Source: JAFGGT01 sp036733165
GTDB taxonomy: Archaea; Methanobacteriota_B; Thermococci; Methanofastidiosales; NM3
Direction of reading: 5' to 3'
Length of the DNA stretch: 64,000 nt
Assembly (NCBI GenBank): GCA_036733165.1
Contig: DAINBB010000002.1
Location: forward strand, 56,634 to 120,633
Shown here: positions 34,214 through 43,249 of the stretch, piece by piece
Numbering within the stretch: the first letter of the stretch is position 1
Layout: every line of letters starts with the position of its first letter
Notes under the pieces: generated by a model
What the model saw: the letters and a program-made list of their open reading frames with translations, nothing else
The model's database searches: none
Told to the model about the DNA's origin: nothing
Made by a program: the position numbers and the translations under genes

Positions 34214-34390
34214 ATGTTATTATATATTGGTGGTGGGTTGAGAGTTAACAGGACGCTTGGTACTAGTGTCCCACCGGAAATTGAGAAACAGATTGAGATG
34301 TTGGTTAAAAAGGGATACTATAAGACCAAATCGGATTTCTTATATCAAGCCGTGCTTGAGAAATTGAAGAACGAAAGAGAGTTGCTTTAG
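34214..34390 (+). CDS. 58-residue ribbon-helix-helix (CopG/Arc-type) DNA-binding protein
   Basis: Encodes 58 residues. After a short start, 'RVNRTLGTSVPPEIEKQI' forms the beta-strand and helix A, and 'GYYKTKSDFLYQAVLEKLKN' forms helix B with the usual turn, a classic RHH domain. AGGAG (34204-34208) lies 5 nt before ATG 34214. The gene sits alone in an otherwise A+T-rich gap of about 500 bp between DP2 and the YjbQ gene. Such proteins are usually autoregulators or antitoxins; no toxin-like neighbour is present, so a free-standing regulator is more likely. Confidence 0.75.
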   Translation: MLLYIGGGLRVNRTLGTSVPPEIEKQIEMLVKKGYYKTKSDFLYQAVLEKLKNERELL

Positions 34391-34509
34391 GGGATATCAT
34401 TTGCATATTCTTTTTTAACTTCTCTATTTTTTATCAGGCCTATTTTGCACCTCGTTCGCTTTGAAAAGATTTTTATGCGGGTCCGAGAAATCAATATTGG
34501 TGTTTTTCT

Positions 34510-34929
34510 ATGAAGGTCCACAGCAAGAGGATAGTCTTACCCAAGACCAACGAGCTTGACATTATAAATATCACGGACAGGGTGCAGATGGAGGTCGAAG
34601 AGGCCGGAGTGAGGGAGGGCATGGCCAACATCTTCGTTGTGGGGTCGACGGGAGCCGCCACGATCATGGAGTACGAACCCGGCCTGGTCAACGACATGAA
34701 GAACGTGCTCGAGAGACTGGTTCCGAGGGACATGGAGTACGACCATCACAGGATGTGGCGCGATGGCAATGGCCACTCACACATACGCTCTGCCATATTG
34801 GGTCCTTCCATATCGGTCCCGATAACCGGGGGAGCCTTGTATCTGGGCACATGGCAACAGATCGTCTACATAGAGCTAGATAACAAACCCAGGGAGCGCG
34901 CCCTTAAGATATCCGTGTTGGGTGAGTGA
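34510..34929 (+). CDS. YjbQ/UPF0047 family protein
   Basis: 139 residues, one domain. Conserved family pieces: 'IINITDRVQ', 'GMANIFVVGSTGAATI', 'DHHRMWRDGNGHSHIRSAILGPSISVPI' and 'GTWQQIVYIELDN'. Members such as E. coli YjbQ show weak thiamine-phosphate synthase activity, but the physiological role is unsettled. Its closeness to the thiamine genes at 38.4-42 kb is suggestive only. A TATA-like TTTTAT (34470-34476) precedes it. It is followed 1 nt later by an isochorismatase-family gene. Confidence 0.88.
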   Translation: MKVHSKRIVLPKTNELDIINITDRVQMEVEEAGVREGMANIFVVGSTGAATIMEYEPGLVNDMKNVLERLVPRDMEYDHHRMWRDGNGHSHIRSAILGPSISVPITGGALYLGTWQQIVYIELDNKPRERALKISVLGE

Positions 34930-34930
34930 T

Positions 34931-35485
34931 ATGGCGGTTCGTCTGCGCAAGGAGGACTGCGTATTCGTGGTCATAGACGTCCAGGAGAGATTCATGCCAG
35001 TATTGGACAGGAAGGACACGCTATTGAGCAACATCAAGAAGCTCGTGATGGCCTCTTCCGAGTTCGACATCCCGCTGATGGTGACGGAACAATATCCGGA
35101 AGGTCTCGGAAGGACCGTTGAGGACATCGATATGCTGCTGGGCAAGCACGATTACATCAAGAAGGACTCTTTTTCATGTTTCAAGAACGATGAGTTCAGA
35201 AAGGCATTGTCAGAGAAAGGCAGGGGACAACTGGTGCTGAGCGGCATCGAGGCCCAGGTGTGCGTCACCCAGACAGCCCTCGACGGATTGGGTGGAGGAT
35301 ACGAGGTATTTATCGCGGCGGACGCCATAGACTCAAGAAAACCCTTGGACCGGGAGATCTCCATAGGGCGGATGAGGCAGGCAGGTGCGGTGATTGAGGC
35401 CACGGAGTCCATACTCTTCTACATGCTCGAAAGACATACGGACGAGAAGTTCAAGAATCTGCAATGGATCGTAAAATCATTTTGA
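34931..35485 (+). CDS. Isochorismatase/nicotinamidase-family hydrolase
   Basis: 184 residues from ATG 34931. Cysteine-hydrolase triad visible: Asp in 'FVVIDVQERF', Lys in 'KHDYIKKDSF' and Cys in 'LSGIEAQVCVTQTAL', with the cis-peptide context 'GIEAQVCV'. The closest group is the ycaC/isochorismatase-like hydrolases of unknown substrate; the metal-ligand set of true nicotinamidases is not evident. GGGTGAG overlaps the end of the YjbQ gene; in-frame GTG 34922 is an alternative start. Confidence 0.87.
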   Translation: MAVRLRKEDCVFVVIDVQERFMPVLDRKDTLLSNIKKLVMASSEFDIPLMVTEQYPEGLGRTVEDIDMLLGKHDYIKKDSFSCFKNDEFRKALSEKGRGQLVLSGIEAQVCVTQTALDGLGGGYEVFIAADAIDSRKPLDREISIGRMRQAGAVIEATESILFYMLERHTDEKFKNLQWIVKSF

Positions 35486-35546
35486 TTCCTTTTTTAGTTG
35501 ATTGTTGATGTCTCCCTCGCTACGGGGGAAATTGAAATGAAAAGAC

Positions 35547-35603
35547 TTATATACTCTATTTCGTGACATGTCAAAAAATAACATGTCTATATATGACATG
35601 TCA
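35547..35603 (+). promoter_or_regulatory. padR promoter with three phased palindromic operators
   Basis: TATA-like TTATATA (35547-35553) is followed by TGACATGTCA (35564-35573), an imperfect copy TAACATGTCT (35579-35588) and a second exact TGACATGTCA (35594-35603). The centres are exactly 15 bp apart. The first lies between the TATA box and the predicted start of transcription (about 35577) and the second over it, the layout of a repressor array. Confidence 0.75.
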
Positions 35604-35614
35604 AAAGTGATAAC

Positions 35615-35944
35615 ATGATAAATGGCAAGAGGTTGCTTCAGTTCTATATCCTATGGACAACAAATAAGGAACCGAAGTGCGGGTACGATATAATGAAGGA
35701 ACTTGAGGACTTCTTCATCATCAAGGGGGTCTCGCAGGCGGTCATATACCTCAATCTGAGAGGCCTTGAATCCAAAGACGTATTGAAGGGCACCAAGGGA
35801 TCCAGGAACAAGACGATATATTCCTTGACCAAGCGCGGAGAGGACCTCCTACTGGAGGAAACGAAGATGATGAGAGAGTACATACTGAAGTTCAAGGACA
35901 TCATCAACTATGTGATGGATAGAGAAGATGGAGTTGTAGGATAA
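35615..35944 (+). CDS. PadR-family transcriptional regulator
   Basis: 109 residues. PadR winged helix: 'LLQFYILWTTNKEPKCGYDIMKELEDFF', then 'VSQAVIYLNLRGLESKDVLKG', the wing 'RNKTIYSLTKRGEDLLLEE', and a C-terminal dimerisation helix. Its gene is preceded by three palindromes that are probably its own binding sites. It overlaps the next gene, an MMPL/RND exporter, by 1 nt. PadR proteins commonly repress an adjacent exporter and release it on binding a toxic hydrophobic compound. Confidence 0.88.
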   Translation: MINGKRLLQFYILWTTNKEPKCGYDIMKELEDFFIIKGVSQAVIYLNLRGLESKDVLKGTKGSRNKTIYSLTKRGEDLLLEETKMMREYILKFKDIINYVMDREDGVVG

Positions 35945-38274
35945 TGAAAAATCCACTCAAGTCTTTGGCAACGGTCTGTGAAGCAAGGCCGTATACGGTA
36001 ATAGCCATAATCTTGGCCGTCACCATACTGTTCTCGACAGGCATCCCTCTCATAGAGCAGGATGTGGACATGGAGTCATATCTCCCGGAGGACAACGAGG
36101 CGCTTCAGGCAACGATGACGCTTTACGACATATACGGCAGTCAGTCATACGAGAACATCCTGGTTCGGGGGGACGTTACGAGCCTGGAGGGAATCCTTAC
36201 TATACTAGAATTGCAGGAGACGATCGCCAACGAGCCAAGTTTCGAGGATTATGTTCTGTCAGTAACGACATACGTAGATTATCTTGTCAGTGCTGGGTTC
36301 ATATCCTCCGACATAGATGAGACGACGGCTGCAACGATTCAACAGATTCTTGCTGCAGACGCGGCGTCCGACTCGCCCCAGTTCATTGGCCGGGTGGTCA
36401 GCGCCGATATGCAGAACACGCTCGTGACCGTTCAGATAGAGGGAGACTACAATGAGGAGGGCGTGTCTGATAACATAGAGAGATTGATGGGAATAGTATC
36501 GGAGTTCTCCGAGACCGACAATGGGTTCACGGCGGGCATATACGGCGACCACTCGTCGGCCCATGAAATGATGAACTCGATGAATCGCGACAACAAATAT
36601 CTTGCCACTGGAGCCGTATTGTTCATACTTTTGGTACTTTTCCTTATATTTAGGAAACTGTCCGACACCCTTTTCCCGTATTTGACGATAGCGGTCGCCA
36701 TGGTCTGGCTACTTGGGGTAATGGGATATGCTGGAATACCATTCACGATGCCCCTTGTGGCCTTGATACCGCTGCTGCTGGGCATCTGCATAAACTATGC
36801 TATTCACATCATGTTCAGGTACCGTGAGGAGAGGAGGAACGGCAGGGATGTCTATGAGGGCATAAAGGCGTGTGTCGGCAATACCGGCACCGCCGTCTTC
36901 GTTTCGGCCCTGACGACCGTCATCGGGTTCTCATCGTTCCTACTGTCCGAACTTGTGCCTATGACACAGTTCGGTTACCTTGCCATGCTGGGAATAATAT
37001 TTGCCTTTATCCTAGTAGTGACATTACTGCCCTCCCTGATGACGATACGTGACAGGAAGGCCAAGAATGATCCATCCAAGTTTGTGGTCCTGGGCGGCGG
37101 CGTTGCCACGTTCTTGGAGAAGTATGTGATGTCAGGCATACGGCATAGAAAGGCCCTTTTGTCAGTGGCGGCAGTGATTACGCTGGTTTCTTTGGCCGCC
37201 TCTACACAAGTTGACACGGCCATGAACTGGAACGACATGATGCCCGACGATACCGATACCATGAAGGTATCTGCAGAGATCTCCGAGCTCTTTGGCACGA
37301 GCGACACCTCTAATAAGATATTCATACTTGTCGAAGGCGATGTGTTGTCTCCTGATGTCATGGCAGAGGTCTATGAACTTGAGAACAATATCAGGGCGAT
37401 TGATCTGCTGAACGTGGACGGTGACCCGATAATTCCATCCACCTACTCTGTAAGCACATATGTTGACGTTATCCTTGCTGTGAACGGAGGCGAGATGCCG
37501 GCCACCCGGGACGAGGCAAAACAGATCGTACAGGCCCTGGCAATGGACGCAAGCACCCAGACGACCATCGGTCAGTTCATGGTCATCAATCCCTTGTCAG
37601 AGTACTACAATTCGTTGAGCATCGTCTACGTTGATGCAAATGTGCTCTCAGACAGCGATATCGAGTCCGTAGTCAGTGAGATAGAGGGATTCTATTCAGA
37701 GGACAGCGATGTCTCCTACCGGTCAGCGGGCGCATTGGTCATCATGGCCGATATCATGGGCAACATGATGGACACGCAGGTGAAGACCACAATCGCCGCA
37801 ATGATACTGTGTTTCCTAACAGTGGCGATAATCATGCGCTCGGCCATCTATGGGCTTCTCTCAATTTTGACCGTGGGGCTTTCAATATCTTGGGAATTCC
37901 TTCTCCTGTATGTGGCCGGATGGCAGTTCGATCTTTTCACCATAATGATATCCGCGATGATCGTGGGTCTCGGGATCGACTTCTCTGTGCATATCATCGA
38001 AAGGTTCCGTGAAGAGATCTCTAATGGCAGGAGGGCCAACGAGGCGATAGAGGTAGTCATAGCGAACGTGGGCAAGGCGCTTCTTACAGCGACAATCACG
38101 ACCGCGGGCGCCTTCTTCATAGTCAGCATGTCGACGATGCCCATAATATTCAGGTTCGGGGTCATCGCGGGAATGGTTCTGATATTCTCGTTCCTGGTGG
38201 CGTTGTTCGTCCTGCCGCCGGTCCTGGTATGGATCACTGAGAGGAAGGAAATGGGGGCCGCAACGGCCTCCTGA
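35944..38274 (+). CDS. MMPL/RND-family transporter (HAE3 type)
   Basis: 776 residues with two homologous halves. Each begins with a single membrane helix and a large extracytoplasmic loop, followed by five helices, for about 12 in all. RND features include 'GICINYAIHIMFRYREERRNGRDVYEGIKACVGNTGTAVFVSALTTVIGFSSF' broken over M4 and its counterpart 'GLGIDFSVHIIERFREEISNGRRANEAIE'. Archaeal HAE3 members are thought to move lipids or hydrophobic compounds using the proton gradient. Co-transcribed with padR. Confidence 0.9.
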   Translation: MKNPLKSLATVCEARPYTVIAIILAVTILFSTGIPLIEQDVDMESYLPEDNEALQATMTLYDIYGSQSYENILVRGDVTSLEGILTILELQETIANEPSFEDYVLSVTTYVDYLVSAGFISSDIDETTAATIQQILAADAASDSPQFIGRVVSADMQNTLVTVQIEGDYNEEGVSDNIERLMGIVSEFSETDNGFTAGIYGDHSSAHEMMNSMNRDNKYLATGAVLFILLVLFLIFRKLSDTLFPYLTIAVAMVWLLGVMGYAGIPFTMPLVALIPLLLGICINYAIHIMFRYREERRNGRDVYEGIKACVGNTGTAVFVSALTTVIGFSSFLLSELVPMTQFGYLAMLGIIFAFILVVTLLPSLMTIRDRKAKNDPSKFVVLGGGVATFLEKYVMSGIRHRKALLSVAAVITLVSLAASTQVDTAMNWNDMMPDDTDTMKVSAEISELFGTSDTSNKIFILVEGDVLSPDVMAEVYELENNIRAIDLLNVDGDPIIPSTYSVSTYVDVILAVNGGEMPATRDEAKQIVQALAMDASTQTTIGQFMVINPLSEYYNSLSIVYVDANVLSDSDIESVVSEIEGFYSEDSDVSYRSAGALVIMADIMGNMMDTQVKTTIAAMILCFLTVAIIMRSAIYGLLSILTVGLSISWEFLLLYVAGWQFDLFTIMISAMIVGLGIDFSVHIIERFREEISNGRRANEAIEVVIANVGKALLTATITTAGAFFIVSMSTMPIIFRFGVIAGMVLIFSFLVALFVLPPVLVWITERKEMGAATAS

Positions 38275-38430
38275 TCTTTTTATTTTTAAAGAAAACGAAT
38301 CGGCCCCTTTGTGGAACATTTCAATTGTTCTTCGACGGGGCATCTCCTTTTTCATGATTTTCACAGGCCCTCCAATTTTGCCGTTCCGCTGGCACAAGAC
38401 AGATGAGAATATAAGATTTATTCGTAAGTT

Positions 38431-38438
38431 ATATAAAC
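38431..38438 (+). promoter_or_regulatory. TATA box of the thiamine transporter operon
   Basis: ATATAAAC centred about 26.5 nt before ATG 38461, indicating a leaderless thiB transcript. It sits in the near-palindrome AGTTATATAAACT (38428-38440), which may also be an operator. Confidence 0.5.
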
Positions 38439-38460
38439 TATAATCAATTTATAACATCTC

Positions 38461-39474
38461 ATGAAGCGAATTGCTTTGTCATTGATATTGTTCATTGCCC
38501 TGTTTTGCGGTTGCATCTCGGGGGAAGATGAGGAAACGGAACTCACCATCTATGCCTACGACAGCTTCGTTGCCGATTGGGGCATAGGACCAATAGTGAT
38601 TCCGTTATTTGAGGAAAAGTATGGTGTCAAGGTGAACATCATCTCAATCGGCAGTTCCGGGGACATGATATCCAGGGCCATCGCGGAAAGCGACGACCCG
38701 CAGGCCGACATCCTTCTTGGAATAAACGATCTCCAGATGTATATGGCATTCTCAAACGACCTGTTGGAGAGCTATCGCCCCGAAGGATACAACTCCATCC
38801 CTGAAGCGCTGGTCATGGACGACGAATGGAGGCTTACACCCTTCGATTACGGTTACATGGCTATAATATACGATTCCGAGGTCATTATGGACCCGCCAAC
38901 TTCCTTTGAAGACCTGAAGGATCCGGCATGGAAGGACATGCTGATAGTGGAGGATCCAAGGACCTCATCTCCGGGACTCTCGTTCCTGTTATGGACGATA
39001 GCCGCGTACGGCGATGGGTTCGATAAGTACTGGGAGGAGATATCGGACAGCATCCTTACTGTAGCGCCGAGCTGGAGTACCGCATATTACGGCATGTTCA
39101 TAGAGGGGGAGGCCCCGATGGTCGTCAGCTATTCCACCAGCCCAGCATATCATCTCGAGTACGAGGACACCGACAGGTACAAGGGCGTCATTTTCGAGGA
39201 GGGCGGCTTCCTTCAGATAGAGGGCGCCGGCATTGTCAAGGGGGCCAAGAATTCCGACCTGGCGAAGAAGTTCATCGACTTCATGCTCTCCGATGAGTTC
39301 CAGAGCGAAGTGGCACTGACGCAGTTCATGATGCCCGTGAACCAGGACATTGAGTTACCCGACTCCTATCTTCAGATAGTGGAGGTCACAGACACGCTGT
39401 TGCCACTTGACAGAAGCCTTTTGGAAACAGAGCTTGAGACATGGACGGATCGGTGGTTAGAGGCCATAGGATGA
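38461..39474 (+). CDS. thiB: Thiamine ABC transporter, substrate-binding lipoprotein
   Basis: 337 residues. A signal peptide with a lipoprotein cysteine (Cys18 in 'LFCGC') is followed by a domain closely resembling E. coli ThiB/TbpA: 'LTIYAYDSFVADWGIGP', 'ADILLGINDLQ', 'PFDYGYMAIIYDSE', 'DPRTSSPGLSFLLW', 'WSTAYYGMFIEGEAPMVVSYSTSPAYH' and 'FLQIEGAGIVKGAKN'. It captures thiamine or its phosphates outside the cell. Its TGA overlaps the permease ATG. Confidence 0.93.
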   Translation: MKRIALSLILFIALFCGCISGEDEETELTIYAYDSFVADWGIGPIVIPLFEEKYGVKVNIISIGSSGDMISRAIAESDDPQADILLGINDLQMYMAFSNDLLESYRPEGYNSIPEALVMDDEWRLTPFDYGYMAIIYDSEVIMDPPTSFEDLKDPAWKDMLIVEDPRTSSPGLSFLLWTIAAYGDGFDKYWEEISDSILTVAPSWSTAYYGMFIEGEAPMVVSYSTSPAYHLEYEDTDRYKGVIFEEGGFLQIEGAGIVKGAKNSDLAKKFIDFMLSDEFQSEVALTQFMMPVNQDIELPDSYLQIVEVTDTLLPLDRSLLETELETWTDRWLEAIG

Positions 39475-41120
39475 ACATTTCCGTGAAGCGCGGTCGCTGG
39501 GCCCTGTTGGGCCTGCCGGCCGTCTTCTTATTGGCCTTCGTGGTAGTGCCCTTGCTGATGGTCCTGTACATGGGATTTTCCAGGGAGGGAGGAATATCGT
39601 TGGCCACGTTCCTTGACATATTCGGCAGTGGATATTATCGCGGGGTCATGTTGTTCTCGTTCGAGCAGGCGCTGGCATCGGTATTGGTCACGCTTGTCCT
39701 TGGCCTGCCCGGGGCGTACATCCTGTCGCATTACGACTTCAGAGGGAAGGACCAGGTGTTGGCCCTGTCCACCGTGCCTTTTGTGCTGCCGTCTGTGTTG
39801 GTGGTCCTAGGCTTTGTGATATTTTTCGGGAACACCGGCATCCTCAACGATTTCCTAAGAGACACGTTCAATGTCGGCGGGGTCCCTTTCAGGATCCTCT
39901 ATAGCTGGAAGGCCATAATCCTGGCGCATGCGTTCTACAACATCCCCCTGGTGTTCCGATACGTCTCTTCGATATGGGCGAACATCGATGATAGCCTTCT
40001 GGAAGCGGCGAGAAATCTAGGGGCTTCGAGGTTGAGGACGCTCAGGGACATAGAACTGCCATACCTCTCTCAGGCAATCCTTTCCTGTTCGCTTTTGGTG
40101 TTCATATATTCGTTTACCTCATTTGCCATAGTACTGGCCCTGGGCGGAGCCCGGTACACCACTATGGAGGTAACCATCTACACCGTGACCAATTTATATG
40201 GTTCCTTTGAGCTTGCCGGGGCGCTTTCGATCTTGCAGATGGCGTTCCTTCTCATTGTGGTGTTTCTTTATTACCGGACGGACAGGGGGCACAGCGTGGG
40301 CGGACGAAAGACGAAAAGAGCACTGTCGTCCATGTCATTGACACACAAATCCATGACGGCCCTGTACGCCTTCGTGGTCTCTGTGCTCTTGATGGGGCCC
40401 ATACTCTCGATATTGTACTCTTCCATAAGGACGAGGACCGGAGGCGTTGCCGGATACACTCTTGAATGGTTCAGGGAGATATTCGAGAGAGGGACCGAGA
40501 GTTTCATAGGGGCCTCGCCGCTTGAGTCCATCGGCAACTCGCTTTTCATCGCCCTCTTTGCGATGGTGATATCCGTGACGTTCGCCATTCTTCTCTCATA
40601 CTACGGCGTCAACAGAAGGGGGGGAAGGGTGACAGGCATATTGGTGATGGTCCCCCTGTGCATATCCACCATAACATTGGCGCTGGGATACGTCTTCATA
40701 GGGAACAGGATCTCGATCGATATCTCGCTCCTGGCCATAATACTGATACACTCCGTTATATCATTTCCCCTGTCCTTCCGAGCCATATCAAACTCCCTTT
40801 CAAAGGTGGACCCAGCCCTGATAGAGGCATCCCAGAACATTGGCGCATCAAGGTTCAGGACCTTCCTCTCCATAGATCTTCCACTGATAAGGGGAGGAAT
40901 CATAGCGGCAGGCGTCTTGTCCTTTGCCATATCCCTGGGCGAGCTTGCAGCCGCGTATATGCTCTACGGTGGACGGTACACCACGATACCGATACATATC
41001 TATAGATTCATCGGCGGTTACAGATTCGGTCCCGCCGCCGCACTGGGCGTCATGCTGATGGCGGTCTCTGCCATTGGATTTCTCATGATAGATAGGGCCG
41101 GCGCAAAGATACGGTTCTAG
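39471..41120 (+). CDS. thiP: Thiamine ABC transporter permease (fused double permease)
   Basis: 549 residues from ATG 39471, which overlaps the thiB TGA as ATGA; in-frame ATG 39441 would overlap thiB by 34 nt and lacks better support. Two binding-protein-dependent permease units are in one chain, as in ThiP: EAA loops at 'EAARNLGASRLRTLRDIELP' and 'EASQNIGASRFRTFLSIDLP', with about 12 membrane helices. The ATPase ThiQ is not encoded next to it or anywhere in the window. Confidence 0.92.
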   Translation: MNISVKRGRWALLGLPAVFLLAFVVVPLLMVLYMGFSREGGISLATFLDIFGSGYYRGVMLFSFEQALASVLVTLVLGLPGAYILSHYDFRGKDQVLALSTVPFVLPSVLVVLGFVIFFGNTGILNDFLRDTFNVGGVPFRILYSWKAIILAHAFYNIPLVFRYVSSIWANIDDSLLEAARNLGASRLRTLRDIELPYLSQAILSCSLLVFIYSFTSFAIVLALGGARYTTMEVTIYTVTNLYGSFELAGALSILQMAFLLIVVFLYYRTDRGHSVGGRKTKRALSSMSLTHKSMTALYAFVVSVLLMGPILSILYSSIRTRTGGVAGYTLEWFREIFERGTESFIGASPLESIGNSLFIALFAMVISVTFAILLSYYGVNRRGGRVTGILVMVPLCISTITLALGYVFIGNRISIDISLLAIILIHSVISFPLSFRAISNSLSKVDPALIEASQNIGASRFRTFLSIDLPLIRGGIIAAGVLSFAISLGELAAAYMLYGGRYTTIPIHIYRFIGGYRFGPAAALGVMLMAVSAIGFLMIDRAGAKIRF

Positions 41121-41192
41121 ATAAGGAAAATTATTATTATGTATAGTTGACTTACTTAGTGAAAGGGGGAACTTCCAATAAAACCTCCGTGC

Positions 41193-42059
41193 TTGATGGT
41201 TGGAGAGAGAATACTGCCCGCAATAAGGCAGAAGGTCGCAAAGATACTGGTGAATAACAGGGGATACTCCCAGAACCGGGCAGCGGAGCTCTTGGGAATC
41301 ACGCAGGCCATGGTCTCAAAGTATCTCTCGAGGCCGGAAAAGCCGCTCGAGAGGGAACTGGACAGGGAGCTTGACGGTCTCGCCATTAGGCTTGCCGATG
41401 TGCTGGACGCCCCTGGCGAGTCCACCAAGGCCCTTTGCAGGGCATGTCTTTCATTGAGGGAGTCCTCACGCCTGTGTCCTATGCACAGGGAACTGGGCGC
41501 GGATGCGGACTGCCATGCCTGCCAAAATCTCAGGGGGGACGACAATCCGAGGAATATGGTCCTCCATGCCATGGAAAGGGCGATCAAACTGCTGGTCGGC
41601 GAGAACATCGCAAGGCTGATACCCGAGGTCAGGACAAATCTCGCGATGTGCGTTCAGGCCCCATCCGGACCTCACGACGTCGCGTCGATACCCGGAAGGC
41701 TTATTGTGGTCCGCGGCAACGTGATGAGCCCCACGGCCCCGGAGTTCAACGCCTCAAGGCACACGACAAATCTGTTGTTGAGAATCAACGAGCTACAGCC
41801 GGACATAAGGTCAATAATGAACATCAGCTACAACGATGAGGTGCTCGGGGCGTGCAGGGCCTTGAATTTTAAGGAAAAATTATTATTTAGGAAGGACGGG
41901 AAGTTAATAATAGACTCATTAGACCCGGACGTGGATTTTTTGATAGATAAAGGGGCCTTTGGTATCGAACCTTGTATATACCTCGTTGGCAGGGACGCCC
42001 TCGGCGTTTCAAACAAGGCTATAGGAATCAACAGGGTTTTGTCAGGTAGAAGCGCATGA
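41193..42059 (+). CDS. thiR: ThiR: HTH + ThiN-domain thiamine regulator
   Basis: 288 residues. An N-terminal helix-turn-helix ('GYSQNRAAELLGITQAMVSKYLSRP') is followed by a cysteine-rich linker ('CRACLSL', 'LCPMH', 'DCHACQNL') and a ThiN domain (about 120-285; 'LIPEVRTNLAMCVQAP', 'IPGRLIVVRGNV', 'GFGIEP-like GAFGIEPCIYLVG'). ThiN domains bind thiamine phosphate. Proteins with this HTH-ThiN layout are the archaeal repressors of thiamine synthesis and uptake genes. Start TTG 41193 or ATG 41196. The gene follows thiBP by 72 nt and overlaps the antiporter start. Confidence 0.9.
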   Translation: MMVGERILPAIRQKVAKILVNNRGYSQNRAAELLGITQAMVSKYLSRPEKPLERELDRELDGLAIRLADVLDAPGESTKALCRACLSLRESSRLCPMHRELGADADCHACQNLRGDDNPRNMVLHAMERAIKLLVGENIARLIPEVRTNLAMCVQAPSGPHDVASIPGRLIVVRGNVMSPTAPEFNASRHTTNLLLRINELQPDIRSIMNISYNDEVLGACRALNFKEKLLFRKDGKLIIDSLDPDVDFLIDKGAFGIEPCIYLVGRDALGVSNKAIGINRVLSGRSA

Positions 42060-43249
42060 TAGAGCTAATTGATATTGTTCTTCTTCTGTTTGTGGCAAAG
42101 GTCCTTGGAGAGATCTTTTCAAAATTCAACATTTCCACAGTGGTCGCAGAGATTCTCACAGGCATCTGTCTCGGACCCTTTTTGCTCGGCATCGTATCGC
42201 CGACCGATGCCTTCGATGTGCTTGCGGAGCTGGGGCTTCTGATGATGATGCTTTATGTTGGACTGACCAGCAAGTTCACAGACCTGTCCAGAAGCAAGTT
42301 CGCATCTGCCACGATAGGTTCGCTGGGCGTCTTGGTCAGCTTTGCGCTTGGATTCATGTTCTGTTACCTGTTTGGTTTTGGCGTCGTGGAATCCGTGTTC
42401 CTCGGGATACTCCTCTCCAACACATCGATAGAGGTCGTCTCTGGGATAATCATCAACGAGAACACACAGGACACCGGCCCCGTCCTGATAGGATCGGCCC
42501 TTGCGGACGACTTCATCGCCATATACCTCATCGGCGTCCTTTCGGCCATCACGACGACCGGGGCCCTGAACGTCTCGTCCTTCGTATTCATAACGCTCAA
42601 GGTCGTGCTCTTCGTGGCGGGCGTCCTCTACCTTTCTGAGAAGGTCCTCGTAAAGGACATCTTCAAACTCGTCAGCATGAGATTTTTCAGAAGCGATTAC
42701 CAGATGCTCTCAGTGATGTTCATTCTGACCTTCTTCTTTGCCCTGGTGGCCAATTTCCTGGGCCTTCATGAGATTATCGGTGCATATCTCGCCGGCCTTG
42801 TAATTGGCAGGGTCAGGGAAGTCAAGGACCCGATGCTCAACGTACAGATAACCCTCAATGAGAACATCGACCACCTCGGCGTCTACCTCAAGTCCATATT
42901 CATGCCCTTTTTTTTCATTTCCATAGGCCTTAGCTTCAGTCCTGTAAGCGGCATCAACTGGCTCTTCGTCTTGTTGATAGCCATCGCGGCCTTTGGCGGC
43001 AAGATAGTGGGGTGCGGCATAGGCGCCCATCTGTCGGGCTTCAACAAGAACCATGCCATCCTGATAGGCATCGGCATGTGCGGTAGGGGTTCTTTGGAGC
43101 TGGCCCTGGTGAACTACGGTTACGAGAGGGGCGTGATAGGGGGGGAGATATTCACGACCATCATCATAGTCGCGCTCCTGACCATAGTGCTGACGCCTAT
43201 CCTGTTCAAGTGGGGACTTTCACACTTAGATTTCAACGGCGGGCAATGA
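42056..43249 (+). CDS. CPA2-family cation:proton antiporter (Kef/NapA-like)
   Basis: 397 residues with about 12-13 membrane helices and no C-terminal TrkA domain. Family marks are 'GEIFSKFNISTVVAEILTGICLGPFLLG', the paired aspartates of the ion site in 'GSALADDFIAIYLIG', and 'GIGMCGRGSLELALVNYGYERGVI'. It exchanges Na+ or K+ for H+. The start overlaps the thiR stop as ATGA, so it is co-expressed, although no functional link to thiamine is known. Confidence 0.9.
   Translation: MIELIDIVLLLFVAKVLGEIFSKFNISTVVAEILTGICLGPFLLGIVSPTDAFDVLAELGLLMMMLYVGLTSKFTDLSRSKFASATIGSLGVLVSFALGFMFCYLFGFGVVESVFLGILLSNTSIEVVSGIIINENTQDTGPVLIGSALADDFIAIYLIGVLSAITTTGALNVSSFVFITLKVVLFVAGVLYLSEKVLVKDIFKLVSMRFFRSDYQMLSVMFILTFFFALVANFLGLHEIIGAYLAGLVIGRVREVKDPMLNVQITLNENIDHLGVYLKSIFMPFFFISIGLSFSPVSGINWLFVLLIAIAAFGGKIVGCGIGAHLSGFNKNHAILIGIGMCGRGSLELALVNYGYERGVIGGEIFTTIIIVALLTIVLTPILFKWGLSHLDFNGGQ

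Noticed and set aside
38275..38460. Search for a TPP riboswitch before thiB
   Set aside because: The conserved CTGAGA and ACC-GATCTGG-type elements are absent, and a TATA box at leaderless spacing leaves no 5' leader to hold one.
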